From: Treponema sp.
GTDB lineage: Bacteria > Spirochaetota > Spirochaetia > Treponematales > Breznakiellaceae
Direction of reading: 5' to 3'
Assembly: GCA_009787775.1 (NCBI GenBank)
Contig: WQSQ01000017.1
Coordinates: forward strand, 1-32,594
DNA: 32,594 nt
The notes below the pieces were generated by a model, which saw only the letters and a program-made list of their open reading frames with translations, was not told the DNA's origin and did no database searches. The translations under genes were made by a program, and so were the position numbers. Below, in pieces: positions 10,041 to 18,700 of the stretch. Each line of letters begins with the position of its first letter. The stretch's first letter is position 1.

Positions 10041-10149
10041 GTACAACATGTTGTATAAGGCTGGTACTACCCCTTTGTACAAGGCTAGTACAAAACTTTG
10101 TACCAGGCTGGTACAATACGGTGTACAAAGCTATTACAACATGTTGTAC
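10041..10149. repeat. Iteron-like array of ten phased GTAC half-sites upstream of gyrA
   Basis: Four and a half degenerate tandem units of 23-24 bp run from 10045 to 10149 (10045-10067, 10068-10091, 10092-10114, 10115-10137, 10138-10149). GTAC or a one-base variant starts at 10041, 10053, 10064, 10077, 10088, 10100, 10111, 10123, 10134 and 10146. The intervals are 11-13 bp, about one per helical turn. Most pairs form TTGTAC-N7-GTACAA dyads around a conserved AGGCT-like spacer. The array is bounded by two copies of the perfect 14-bp palindrome TACAACATGTTGTA (10042-10055 and 10135-10148). The last half-site ends 1 bp before the gyrA -35 box. The period is not a multiple of three, so it is not a coding repeat. 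This looks like a cooperative binding array for an unidentified protein. Confidence 0.85.
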
Positions 10150-10150
10150 T

Positions 10151-10179
10151 TTGACTATATTACATAAAAATGCTATAAT
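10151..10179 (+). promoter_or_regulatory. Strong sigma-70 promoter of gyrA (extended -10)
   Basis: TTGACT (10151-10156) and a perfect TATAAT (10174-10179) are separated by the ideal 17 bp. A TGC immediately before the -10 box makes an extended -10. The predicted start is near 10186, about 80 bp before gyrA. The -35 box directly abuts the GTAC half-site array. Confidence 0.8.
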
Positions 10180-10200
10180 GAGCTATTAATAATTAGTTGA

Positions 10201-10232
10201 AGCTGTTCCGGCGCCTCTTTTTTGGAACGGCT
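10201..10232 (+). promoter_or_regulatory. Hairpin in the gyrA 5' leader
   Basis: AGCTGTTCC (10201-10209) can pair with GGAACGGCT (10224-10232), with one G-U pair and a 14-nt loop that includes six T. It would lie about 15 nt into the gyrA transcript. It might stabilise the leader or attenuate transcription; the U-run lies in the loop rather than after the stem, so it is not a standard terminator. Confidence 0.45.
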
Positions 10233-10266
10233 GCCTTAGTTTTATTTCCAATTTTAAGGACATATA

Positions 10267-12831
10267 GTGGCAAAAACTGATACAACTCGAACTGAAGGTT
10301 CGGACGAACTGCCAACAGGTAAAGTAATCCCAATAGCGATAGAAGATGAAGTAAAGACAGATTATCTCAATTACGCAATGTCGGTAATTGTAAGCCGTGC
10401 TCTCCCTGATGTACGCGACGGACTTAAACCAGTGCATCGCAGGCTGCTTTATTCAATGGACGAGCTGGGTTTGCGTCCTGGAGCCGCTACAAAGAAAAGC
10501 GCGCGTATTGTCGGCGATACAATGGGTAAATATCACCCGCACGGGGATTTATCGCTGTATGACGCTCTTGTACGCATGGCGCAGGACTTTTCTCTTCGTT
10601 ATCCGATTGTACATGGTCAGGGGAACTTTGGTTCAATAGACGATGATCCTCCGGCAGCTATGCGCTATACCGAAGCTAAGATTTCCAAAATCGGCGATGA
10701 AATGCTTACGGATCTGCATAAGGAAACTGTCGATTTTGTTCCCAATTTTGATGAGTCCGAAATTGAGCCGTCTGTACTGCCATCTGCTCTTCCAAACCTG
10801 TTAATTAACGGTTCAAGCGGAATCGCCGTCGGTATGGCCACCAACATGGCTCCTCATAACCTAACAGAGATATGCGACGCAGTCTGCGCTCTTATCGATA
10901 ATCCAGATGCAAATAATGAAGACCTTATGCGTTATGTTCAAGGTCCTGATTTCCCCACAGGCGGCGTCATTTTCGGACGCAAGGGTATTAAAGAGGCATA
11001 TAAGACAGGGAGAGGTAAACTGCTGGTACGCGGCAAGTTTAACATAGAAACCTCAAAACAGGGCAAGGAAAAAATTGTCTTTACCGAAATCCCCTATAAT
11101 GTAAATAAGGCGCTTCTGCTTGAAAAAATCGGCCAGCTTATACGCGACAAGGTAATTGACGGTATTGCAAACGCAAACGATGAGTCAGACCGTGACGGTA
11201 TCCGTATCGTAATTGAATTAAAAAAAGGCGCAATCGTTAAAGTAATTCTAAACCAGCTTTTCTCTAATACTCAGCTTCAAACTACTTTTGGAATTATTAA
11301 CCTGGCGCTTGTAAGCGGCAAGCCGCAGCTGCTCACATTGAGAGATTTAGTTTATCATTTTGTAGAACACCGCGTAGATGTTGTAACCCGGCGTACACGT
11401 TTTGACCTGCGTAAAGCCGAAGAACGCGCCCATATTCTTGAAGGTTTGCTTATAGCGCTTGCGAATATAGACGAGGTTATCGCAATAATAAAAGCCAGTC
11501 GCGATGTCGCCGCAGCTCGTCTTAAATTACAAGAACGTTTTCTGCTGTCTGAAGCGCAATCCGAAGCAATTGTCGAAATGCGCCTGGGCCGTCTTACCAG
11601 CCTTGAAGTTGAGAAAATAGAGCAGGAACTTGCCGAGCTTAAATCCCGAATCGCCTATTATAAGGAACTGCTTGCCGATGATAAAAAACTTCGCGGCGTT
11701 ATTAAGGATGAAACCAGGGAAATCGCAGCAAAATTCGCAGATAAACGAAGAACTGAAATTATCGCAGGCGAAGTGGAAAATATCAACATTGAAGATTTAA
11801 TTAAAAAAGAAGAAATGATGATTCTCATTTCCAATCTGGGTTATGTAAAGAGAGTTCCTGTATCAGCGTATAAGAATCAGGGGCGCGGCGGAAAGGGAAT
11901 GCAGAGCGCAAAGCTTTCAGAAGATGATTTTGTCGAGCAGATTTTTGTCGCTTCTACCCACGAATATATTTTGTTCATCACAAGCGCGGGAAAAGCATAC
12001 TGGATGAAAGTCCATGAATTGCCGGAAGGCAGCCGCACCAGCAAGGGATCGCATATAAAAAGCCTTTTGACTGTTTCTCCGAACGAAGACATCACCGCCA
12101 TTGTCTCATTTAAGGATTTCAGTGACAATGAATACCTGTTTATGGGAACAGCATGCGCTGTTGTTAAAAAGGTAAAAACAAGCGAATTTGTCAACGCCAA
12201 GACAAGAGGCATTGTAGCAATTAACCTTGATGACGGTGATAAACTTGTAAGCGCTCTTCTGACAAAAGGTAACGATGAAGTTGTGCTAATCTCCCGCAGA
12301 GGGCAGGCGCTTCGCACTAATGAGGATAAAGTCCGTGCGATGGGGCGTTCTTCCCGAGGCATATCCGGTATGAAACTTTCCAAAAACGATGAATTAACAG
12401 GTTTACTCAGGGTTGATTTAAATGAGAACTTACCGCCTGAGAAAGTTGAGAAAATGCTGATTCTGTCAGAATACGGTTATGGCAAACGTGTTGATTTTAA
12501 TGAATTTACATCACACGGACGCGGTACCGGCGGTCAGAGAATATACACAGTTACGGAAAAAACCGGAGATATTGTCGGCTGTGTAAGTGTTTTAGACAAT
12601 GAAGATATAATGTGTATTACAAGCCAGGGTAAATCAATAAAGCTTAAAGTCAGTGATATCCGGGTAATGGGACGCGCCGCGCAGGGTGTCCGTATACTCA
12701 GCATTGATAAACCTGATTTTGTAATAGGACTTGACAGAATTGTAAAAGAGGACGAAGCTGCCAAAGAAGTATCTGCTGACACTGCAGATACCCCCCTAAT
12801 TAATTCCATACAAAACGAAGAAAATACATGA
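10267..12831 (+). CDS. gyrA: DNA gyrase subunit A
   Basis: GyrA cuts and rejoins DNA and wraps it around its C-terminal domain. The 854 residues start at a GTG preceded by AAGGA. The conserved N-terminal [20 protein letters not shown] (40-59) leads to the winged-helix core, with catalytic Tyr134 in AMRYTEAKI. In the quinolone-binding region HGDLSLYDA (92-100), Leu95 occupies the place of E. coli Ser83 while Asp99 (E. coli Asp87) is kept. The C-terminal beta-pinwheel contains a GyrA-box-like QGRGGKGM (near 537-544), which separates gyrase from topoisomerase IV ParC. It is transcribed from its own strong promoter with an unusual upstream array. Confidence 0.99.
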   Translation: MAKTDTTRTEGSDELPTGKVIPIAIEDEVKTDYLNYAMSVIVSRALPDVRDGLKPVHRRLLYSMDELGLRPGAATKKSARIVGDTMGKYHPHGDLSLYDALVRMAQDFSLRYPIVHGQGNFGSIDDDPPAAMRYTEAKISKIGDEMLTDLHKETVDFVPNFDESEIEPSVLPSALPNLLINGSSGIAVGMATNMAPHNLTEICDAVCALIDNPDANNEDLMRYVQGPDFPTGGVIFGRKGIKEAYKTGRGKLLVRGKFNIETSKQGKEKIVFTEIPYNVNKALLLEKIGQLIRDKVIDGIANANDESDRDGIRIVIELKKGAIVKVILNQLFSNTQLQTTFGIINLALVSGKPQLLTLRDLVYHFVEHRVDVVTRRTRFDLRKAEERAHILEGLLIALANIDEVIAIIKASRDVAAARLKLQERFLLSEAQSEAIVEMRLGRLTSLEVEKIEQELAELKSRIAYYKELLADDKKLRGVIKDETREIAAKFADKRRTEIIAGEVENINIEDLIKKEEMMILISNLGYVKRVPVSAYKNQGRGGKGMQSAKLSEDDFVEQIFVASTHEYILFITSAGKAYWMKVHELPEGSRTSKGSHIKSLLTVSPNEDITAIVSFKDFSDNEYLFMGTACAVVKKVKTSEFVNAKTRGIVAINLDDGDKLVSALLTKGNDEVVLISRRGQALRTNEDKVRAMGRSSRGISGMKLSKNDELTGLLRVDLNENLPPEKVEKMLILSEYGYGKRVDFNEFTSHGRGTGGQRIYTVTEKTGDIVGCVSVLDNEDIMCITSQGKSIKLKVSDIRVMGRAAQGVRILSIDKPDFVIGLDRIVKEDEAAKEVSADTADTPLINSIQNEENT

Positions 12832-12874
12832 AATAATTAACAGGAACAATTACAATTTAAAATAGGAGGAAAGA

Positions 12875-13495
12875 ATGAAAAAAATTATACTTGTGTTATT
12901 TATTACGGCTATTGTATTAGGCTGCGCCAGTACAAAAAACAGTGATGTTAGTAGCGGCATTAATAACAGCGCAAGCGACAGTATTGAAGTCAGTGAAAAC
13001 AGCCGTGTAAGCGACAGCACAGCAGTAACAGAAAACAGTAATGAGAGCAGCAGTACAGTAACCAATGAAAGCAGCAGGATAAGCAGCGAAGGAGGAAATA
13101 CGGAACCAGTAAACAATAAAAGCATATTCGATACAGACTGGGTTTTGACCGATGTTTACATTAACGGAGTAAATACCCAGTTCGGGCGAACCAGCCGAAT
13201 CAATCTTGACAATTATTTCACCTTATACCTCGATGCGCAAAATATAAGCGGATACGGAGCACCAAACCGTTACTCCGCACCGTATACCATAGGCGAAAAC
13301 CAGACTATCAGTATACTGCCTATGCGCAGTACCATGATGGCAGCTCTTTTTGAACCTGAGAACTTAAAAGAACACGACTTTTTTAACTATGTGCAAAAAT
13401 CAACCGCATGGCAGGTTGTAAATGAGAAGCTTGAATTCTATTCAAAAACCGATGACGGCCGTGATGTTCGGCTGGTGTTTAGTTTAAATAAATAA
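12875..13495 (+). CDS. META-domain (HslJ-like) lipoprotein
   Basis: The product has 206 residues. It begins with a lipoprotein signal (MKKIILVLFITAIVLGCAS), with the lipobox cysteine at residue 17. A Ser/Asn/Thr/Glu-rich linker (about 20-75) follows. The rest (from FDTDWVLTDVYINGV) fits the META/HslJ pattern: W-x-L start, SGYGAPNRYSAPY, an I-x-I-L-P-M-R-S-T-M-M-A segment and a final hydrophobic strand. META domains occur in envelope-stress and novobiocin-resistance-related proteins, but the biochemical role is not established. A strong AGGAGG site precedes the ATG. It starts 43 bp after gyrA and is followed by a terminator, so it may be partly cotranscribed with gyrA. Confidence 0.85.
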   Translation: MKKIILVLFITAIVLGCASTKNSDVSSGINNSASDSIEVSENSRVSDSTAVTENSNESSSTVTNESSRISSEGGNTEPVNNKSIFDTDWVLTDVYINGVNTQFGRTSRINLDNYFTLYLDAQNISGYGAPNRYSAPYTIGENQTISILPMRSTMMAALFEPENLKEHDFFNYVQKSTAWQVVNEKLEFYSKTDDGRDVRLVFSLNK

Positions 13496-13514
13496 ACCAG
13501 CCTGATGTGTCTAT

Positions 13515-13555
13515 AAAGGAGTTTGAAAGCGCTGTTGCTTTTAAACTCCTTTTTT
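13515..13555 (+). terminator. Rho-independent terminator after the META lipoprotein gene
   Basis: AAAGGAGTTTGAAAGC (13515-13530) pairs almost perfectly with GCTTTTAAACTCCTTT (13537-13552) around a 6-nt loop and runs into a T tract. It ends the gyrA-lipoprotein transcript. Confidence 0.9.
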
Positions 13556-13634
13556 ATTGCCTTAAAAATGAAATTAATATAAGAAAAAACATTTGCTCCT
13601 GTATTATACTTAGTTATAGAGGGTTAATTGTGTA

Positions 13635-13940
13635 ATGGTAAAAGAAAGATATGAACACGAAGCAAGTATTGTTAATAAAGTCCAGACAGCGGGTGTAATC
13701 GTAGTTACCGCTGCTTGTATACTCTTGTTTATTGCGAATATTATAATTTCCGCCTTAAAAGGTATGGATACTGCGATTATTAGTTTTGACTATTTCGCAA
13801 TTATGTTTCTGTACTTATCATTTATTTGTTTTTATAGTTATTCAAAATTTAGGAACATTTACCACTTAATTATAGGGATTGGTTTTTGTCTGACATTTAT
13901 TTGTATGTTAGCTCTGCATTTTATATATTTATTGTCATAG
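13635..13940 (+). CDS. Small integral membrane protein, function unknown
   Basis: The 101-residue product has three predicted membrane segments: about 16-40 (AGVIVVTAACILLFIANIII), 46-66 (rich in Phe/Tyr) and 73-99 (HLIIGIGFCLTFICMLALHF). A short charged N-terminus (MVKERYEHEAS) precedes the first. A GAGGG element lies 11 nt before the ATG, slightly far but usable. It is flanked by a terminator upstream and parS downstream, so it is probably transcribed alone. I do not recognise a family. Confidence 0.7.
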   Translation: MVKERYEHEASIVNKVQTAGVIVVTAACILLFIANIIISALKGMDTAIISFDYFAIMFLYLSFICFYSYSKFRNIYHLIIGIGFCLTFICMLALHFIYLLS

Positions 13941-13948
13941 CTGCTTTA

Positions 13949-13964
13949 TGTTTCACGTGAAACA
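13949..13964. promoter_or_regulatory. parS: parS centromere site (perfect 16-bp palindrome)
   Basis: TGTTTCACGTGAAACA is exactly the classical ParB-binding parS sequence. It lies in the 36-bp noncoding gap between two converging genes, about 8 kb from the candidate oriC, the expected place for chromosome segregation loading. parA and parB are not in the window. Confidence 0.93.
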
Positions 13965-13976
13965 AACCGATTGTAA

Positions 13977-14390
13977 TCAATCAAAGATAGCTGCTCTCTC
14001 AGCTTTTTTCTGCCCTTGTTGTCTTTTTTCATTAAGCCTTCTTTCTTTTGCTGCCTTACCTGGTTTTGTCGGTTTTCTGCGCTTCGGGAATTTAGCGGCA
14101 GCGGCTATTAATGCTTCCATGCGGTAATATGCTCTTTCCAGGTTAATCCTCTGAGAGCGCTCTTCATCGGAGCTAATTACAATTTCGCCGCTGCCTGTAA
14201 TACGGTTTTCAAGGAGCAGCTTTACCCGTTCCAGTTCTGTTTCTGAAAGCCCTGCCAATTCGTTCAAACGCAGCTTTAATGTTACCTTGGAGTTTACCTT
14301 GTTAACATTCTGTCCGCCAGGCCCTCTTGAACGCGAGAAAGAAGCTTCAGCGTATATTCGGATAGATTGCTTAAGTAAAGCATTGTTCAT
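13977..14390 (-). CDS. arfB: Alternative ribosome-rescue factor ArfB (peptidyl-tRNA hydrolase)
   Basis: ArfB/YaeJ enters ribosomes stalled without a stop codon and releases the peptide. The 137 residues carry the release-factor GGQ motif in SRGPGGQNVNKVNSKV (GGQ at 25-27). The C-terminal tail is long and Lys/Arg-rich (about 100-135), as needed to enter the empty mRNA channel. This tail and small size separate it from true release factors RF1/RF2. It lies 7 bp after the DUF4349 lipoprotein gene and is probably cotranscribed with it. Confidence 0.94.
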   Translation of the reverse strand: MNNALLKQSIRIYAEASFSRSRGPGGQNVNKVNSKVTLKLRLNELAGLSETELERVKLLLENRITGSGEIVISSDEERSQRINLERAYYRMEALIAAAAKFPKRRKPTKPGKAAKERRLNEKRQQGQKKAERAAIFD

Positions 14391-14397
14391 AAATTAT

Positions 14398-15342
14398 TCA
14401 GCTTTGATCCTTCGGCGTTTTTACCATTACAAATCTCCAAAGCTTTTTCAGAAGACCTGCTTTCCCGAATAACAGCCAGGCAAGGAAAATTATAACAGCG
14501 AGGACAGGAATCCCATATATAACAAAGCCAAGTAAAAATACTGCCGCTGCCGATAAAAAGCTGCCGAATCCGCCGAATAGATTTCTTATCCGATCGCTAA
14601 AGGATTCTTCCCTGTTTGTCCCTGCCGGAACGGGCCCTTGCAGGTACAGATCAATAGTCACGTAATCAATCCTGTTTGAAAGGTCTCGAAGCTGAGTTCC
14701 GGTAAATTCAATTTCTCTTTGTAAATCCGCTATGCGGTATTCGACAGCCAGTATCTCTTCCATTGTTCTTGCTCTTTCCAGATATGATTGAAATGTTTTT
14801 AACAATTCCCTCTTTGATTCAAGCTGCCCTTCAAGGTCATAATAGCGGATTGTCACATCTTCTGTAGTTTCCGAACTGCGGATAAGCCTTCCAATTCCAT
14901 TCAACTCGGAGAGAAATATATCATATAGATTTGACGGAATACGCAAAGTATAATAACGGGAATATTCGTCTGTTTCTGTAAATGCGGTATATCCATTATA
15001 CTTTCTTAATAATCCGGTAACAGATAAATCCGCTGTTTCCAAATTATCGACCCTCATTCTTACATTGGCTCTTTTTATCAGCTTTCGTTCTGTTTCACTT
15101 AGCGCTGTGAATTCAGAACTCTCATTATCCTGCCCATATATATTTATATCCATTGACTCCGAGATTTCTTTTGTTCTCATCATTTGCGCGCTTGAATCAT
15201 TGAAACCGTCTGCTGTGGAATAGCCAGCAGAAGCCAGAGCTCCGCCGCTATATGCATATGACAGCTTTTCATTATATCCGCGGCTGCATCCTGAAATGAC
15301 AACCAGAGCAAGAATTGTGATTAAAATAATTTTTGTTTTCAT
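14398..15342 (-). CDS. DUF4349 lipoprotein with coiled coil and C-terminal membrane anchor
   Basis: I start this gene at the ATG at 15342, which has an AAAGGA site 9 nt upstream and is followed by a lipoprotein signal (MKTKIILITILALVVISGCS, lipobox cysteine at residue 19). The frame is open further upstream, but that extension lacks a signal and a ribosome site. The 314-residue product matches DUF4349. It has a ferredoxin-like region after ERKLIKRANVRMRVDNLETA and a helical coiled coil (about 180-225, ELLKTFQSYLERARTMEEIL and following). A second beta part is followed by hydrophobic segments near the end (about 255-300). DUF4349 proteins are envelope proteins of unknown role. Confidence 0.85.
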   Translation of the reverse strand: MKTKIILITILALVVISGCSRGYNEKLSYAYSGGALASAGYSTADGFNDSSAQMMRTKEISESMDINIYGQDNESSEFTALSETERKLIKRANVRMRVDNLETADLSVTGLLRKYNGYTAFTETDEYSRYYTLRIPSNLYDIFLSELNGIGRLIRSSETTEDVTIRYYDLEGQLESKRELLKTFQSYLERARTMEEILAVEYRIADLQREIEFTGTQLRDLSNRIDYVTIDLYLQGPVPAGTNREESFSDRIRNLFGGFGSFLSAAAVFLLGFVIYGIPVLAVIIFLAWLLFGKAGLLKKLWRFVMVKTPKDQS

Positions 15343-15395
15343 TAAATATTCCTTTACTGTAAATATAACATTAAACTTGGTGATACTGTTACTAA

Positions 15396-15424
15396 TTGAC
15401 AATATATCAACATATTGATAATAT
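15396..15424 (+). promoter_or_regulatory. Promoter with palindromic operator upstream of the toxin remnant
   Basis: A perfect TTGACA (15396-15401) lies 17 bp from TAATAT (15419-15424). The spacer and -10 contain the perfect inverted repeat TATCAA-CATA-TTGATA (15405-15420). A palindrome inside a promoter is typical of autoregulated toxin-antitoxin operons, and a RelE/ParE-like fragment follows directly. Confidence 0.6.
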
Positions 15425-15440
15425 TTATTTATATAGCATT

Positions 15441-15587
15441 ATCAGGGATGAATATCTGGCATCAAAGGGTTATAGGTTCTCAATTGTTAATAATTATTTG
15501 ATGTTTTTTGTGGTAAATGAAAAACAAATTGAAATAATTCGGTTTTTATATGGATATAGAGACTGGATAAAAATGTTGGAAAAATAA
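15441..15587 (+). pseudogene. RelE/ParE-family toxin, C-terminal fragment
   Basis: The frame from 15441 to a TAA at 15587 encodes IIRDEYLASKGYRF, then NNYLMFFVV, then IEIIRFLYGYRDWIKML. This is the typical last two-thirds to half of a RelE/ParE toxin, including the conserved GYR, N-Y-L-x-F-x-V and R-x-L-Y-G-x-R-D elements. The N-terminal helices are missing and there is no in-frame start before the conserved part; the only upstream TTG is part of the -35 box. No antitoxin gene is nearby. It is therefore a decayed toxin-antitoxin locus whose promoter survives. The family assignment is from motif memory. Confidence 0.7.
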
Positions 15588-15618
15588 ACATTCTTCTATA
15601 CGGTATCCGTTTCCGCAT

Positions 15619-15696
15619 TGCCTTTTCGGCAAAACACATGACGCCGCAAGGCCAATCTCGTCAATGCTTGACGCGATTGCCCGCCAAGCATTGACG
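15619..15696. repeat. Intergenic inverted repeats, possible dispersed element
   Basis: CGTCAATGCTTG (15659-15670) and CAAGCATTGACG (15685-15696) form a perfect 12-bp inverted repeat with a 14-bp loop. A smaller hairpin TTGCC-N5-GGCAA lies at 15619-15633. The stretch is GC-richer than its surroundings and carries no convincing gene on either strand. It may be a dispersed palindromic repeat or a terminator for the toxin remnant. Confidence 0.55.
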
Positions 15697-15725
15697 CGGC
15701 TCGTTGATAGATATGTGATTTTTTT

Positions 15726-15755
15726 CTGTCACCTTTTGTGTTTCTACTATATAAT
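15726..15755 (+). promoter_or_regulatory. Candidate promoter of the GH13 gene
   Basis: CTGTCA (15726-15731) and a perfect TATAAT (15750-15755) are 18 bp apart. A TGAGG-TAG-CCTCA palindrome (15755-15767) covers the expected start point and could be a small operator. This placement supports starting the gene at 15786 rather than further upstream. Confidence 0.55.
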
Positions 15756-15785
15756 GAGGTAGCCTCACGGTGTAAGGAGAGTTCC

Positions 15786-18700
15786 ATGAGATTCCATAAA
15801 TTTAAAATAAAGCTCAGCATGCTGGAGAAGGATTCAACACAGTGGGCAAAGAATCGTAAAGTTCGCATGGAATTTCATATAAACAAAGATGTCCGTTTAG
15901 AGCATGGTTTAGATGACAGCCTGTTTTCATTGACCGGAAATGTTGTATTCGCCGACCTTAAACAGTGCAGGGAGCTTACTGTAAAATTCAACAGACGAAT
16001 GGATCCCGCCCATCCAGAGAATTATATAAAAGCCGGGCAACTCTATGCCATGGGGCTAATCGATGAAATCCTTCACTATGTTGTTTCCATTTACCGTGAG
16101 GAAGTCCAGCCCGATGTTTTTGAAACCGCTCTGGACAGACTGGAAACCAATCTTGGCGGATATAAAACCGAGGGGTTATTAAAGACATTTTCCAGGCTGT
16201 TTCCTCCGCGTTCCGTGTATAAGGGTGAAAAAAATGTTGAACAGTATTTAATGAGCAGGGAAGACGGCGAAAGCTGCCGCGCTCTTTCCATCGAAGAAAC
16301 CATGCTTCTTTCACTCGCAAACCTTAATCCGGCTTTTAAACCTTTTATTTTTTTATTTGATGATAAGGATCTGTCCAGTAAAACAATTTACCCTGACGCT
16401 ATGGAAGAATTAAAAGCGCATCTAAAGGAAATGCCTGTCTTCGGCCCTGACGGTTTAAATCTATGGGATTTCCTTCGCGCCCCTGCCCTGGCATTTCCCG
16501 ATTCACTTTTGGGACAGCTTGAGTATATGCGTAAACACTGGGGCCTTCTTATTTCAAAATTCATGGCCCGCCTTTTAATGAGTCTCGATGTAATCAGCGA
16601 AGAAAACAAACCGGGGTTTTTTGGTCCCGGCCCCAGCGAAGTAATGACTTTTGCCGGTCTTGATGAATATGAGCGCTTCAGTCCCGATCAGGACTGGATG
16701 CCAAGAACAGTGCTGATGGCAAAAAGCACGCTTGTCTGGCTATTTCAACTTTCCCAAAAATACGGCAGGGAAATTACCCGCCTTGATCAAATCCCGGATG
16801 AAGCGCTTGATGAGCTTGCAAGACGGGGTTTTACGGGGCTTTGGCTTATCGGTACATGGGAGAGAAGCCATGCGAGCAAGACGATTAAACAATGGACAGG
16901 CAATCCAGAAGCTGCGGCTTCTGCGTATAGTTTATATGATTACGATATCGCAGGCGAACTTGGCGGATGGGGCGCTCTTGTAAGCCTTAGGGAGCGCTGT
17001 ATGCGGCGCGGAATACGGCTTGGTTCCGATATGGTTCCCAATCACACGGGTATCGACAGCCGCTGGATTAATGAACACCCTGACCGTTTCCTTCAGCTGC
17101 CTTATCCGCCCTTCCCGACCTATAATTATAACTGCGGGAACCTGTCAGGACGCGATGACATTACAGTTCAGATTGAGGAACATTATTTTTCACGGAGTGA
17201 CGCCGCTGTTGTGTTTAAACGTATCGATAACCGAACGGGAGAAACACGCTACATCTACCATGGTAATGACGGCACGTCCATGCCGTGGAATGATACTGCT
17301 CAGATAGACTTTCTTAATCCTGAAGCGCGGGAAGCTGTAATCCGCACAATTATCGGTGTTTGCCAGCAGTTCTCAATTGTCCGCTTTGACGCGGCAATGA
17401 CTCTCGCGAAACGGCACATTCAGCGGCTCTGGTATCCCTCGCCTGGCACAGGCGGAGCAATTGCAAGCCGCGCGGAGCATTCTATTACTACCGATGAATT
17501 TAACAGCCGCATCCCAAATGAATTCTGGCGTGAGGTCGTTGACAGATGCGCAGCGGAAGCGCCTAACACCTTATTGCTTGCAGAAGCTTTCTGGATGATG
17601 GAAGGCTACTTTGTCCGCACTCTGGGTATGCACCGTGTTTATAATTCAGCGTTCATGAACATGCTTAAAAATGAGGAAAATGACAAGTACCGCGCGACCA
17701 TCAAAAATACAATGGAATTCGATCCTGAAATACTCAAACGCTTTGTCAATTTTATGAATAACCCCGACGAAGATACCGCAGTCGCGCAGTTCGGCAAGGG
17801 CGATAAATATTTCGGTATTTGCACATTACTTGTAACAATGCCCGGTTTACCGATGTTTGGTCACGGGCAAATTGAAGGCTTTGAAGAAAAATACGGAATG
17901 GAATACCGCCGTTCCTACCGCGATGAAACCCCCGATGGCTATCTTGTAGATCGCCATGAACGCGAAATATTTCCGCTCATGAAACGGCGATCACTATTTT
18001 CAGGCAGCGCCCAGTTCAGGATTTATGACCTTTATTGCGGCGAAGGTTCTGTAAATGAAAATGTTTTTGCCTATTCAAACCGGGCCTGGATAAACGGATA
18101 TGAAGAAAAGGTATTAATTTTTTACAATAATTCCTACTATGAAACAGCCGGCTGGATCAAAACAAGTGATCCGGCTATTCCCTGTAACGGCAGCACCAGA
18201 AGAGACAGTCTCAGCGAGGCTCTTGCGCTGCATGGCGAAGACCAGTATTTTACCCTTCTGCGTGAGCAGAAATCGAACCTGTGGTATGTGCGTTCTTCCA
18301 AAGCAATCAGCGAGAACGGATTTTTTGTCGGCCTTAAAGGATACGAAACGCAGGTCTTTATTGATGTATATGAGGTTGAAGATAATGCAAAAGGCCGCTG
18401 GGCAAGGCTTAACCATGATCTTAACGGAAGCGGCGTACTTGATCCTGATTCGGCAATTAAGGATATTTTCCTTGGCGAACTTTACTATCGTTTTACAGAG
18501 CTTTTTAAACCAGAGATTACCGCCGCGATGGATAGCCTTTTGTGCAGCGCTTCATTTGAAGAATCTGCTGACAGCCTGTTTAAGGAACCTGTTGCAGTAT
18601 TTATTAATACTGCGTCCCAATTCATATCCGGCGCAGGTACCTATGATGCATGGGCTGTTAAGGATAAAAAAGGCGCGAATGTAAAATTTACCGCTGTTAA

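Noticed and set aside
10041-10149. CRISPR-like array
   Set aside because: Units are contiguous without unique spacers and are degenerate; no cas genes are near.
10001-10189. 62-codon plus-strand frame with many Cys and Thr residues
   Set aside because: It lies across the degenerate 23-24 bp repeat array and the gyrA promoter, has no ribosome-binding site, and the repeat period does not keep frame. It is not a gene.
15343-15402. Upstream extension of the DUF4349 gene
   Set aside because: Starting at 15342 gives a proper lipoprotein signal and a ribosome-binding site; the extension buries the signal.
15738-15785. Upstream ATG extension of the GH13 gene
   Set aside because: The extension overlaps the -10 box and has no ribosome-binding site; the ATG at 15786 has AAGGAG 6 nt upstream.
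15596-15868. Minus-strand frame of 90 codons over the GH13 start
   Set aside because: It overlaps the GH13 promoter, ribosome site and coding start on the other strand and shows no recognisable domain.
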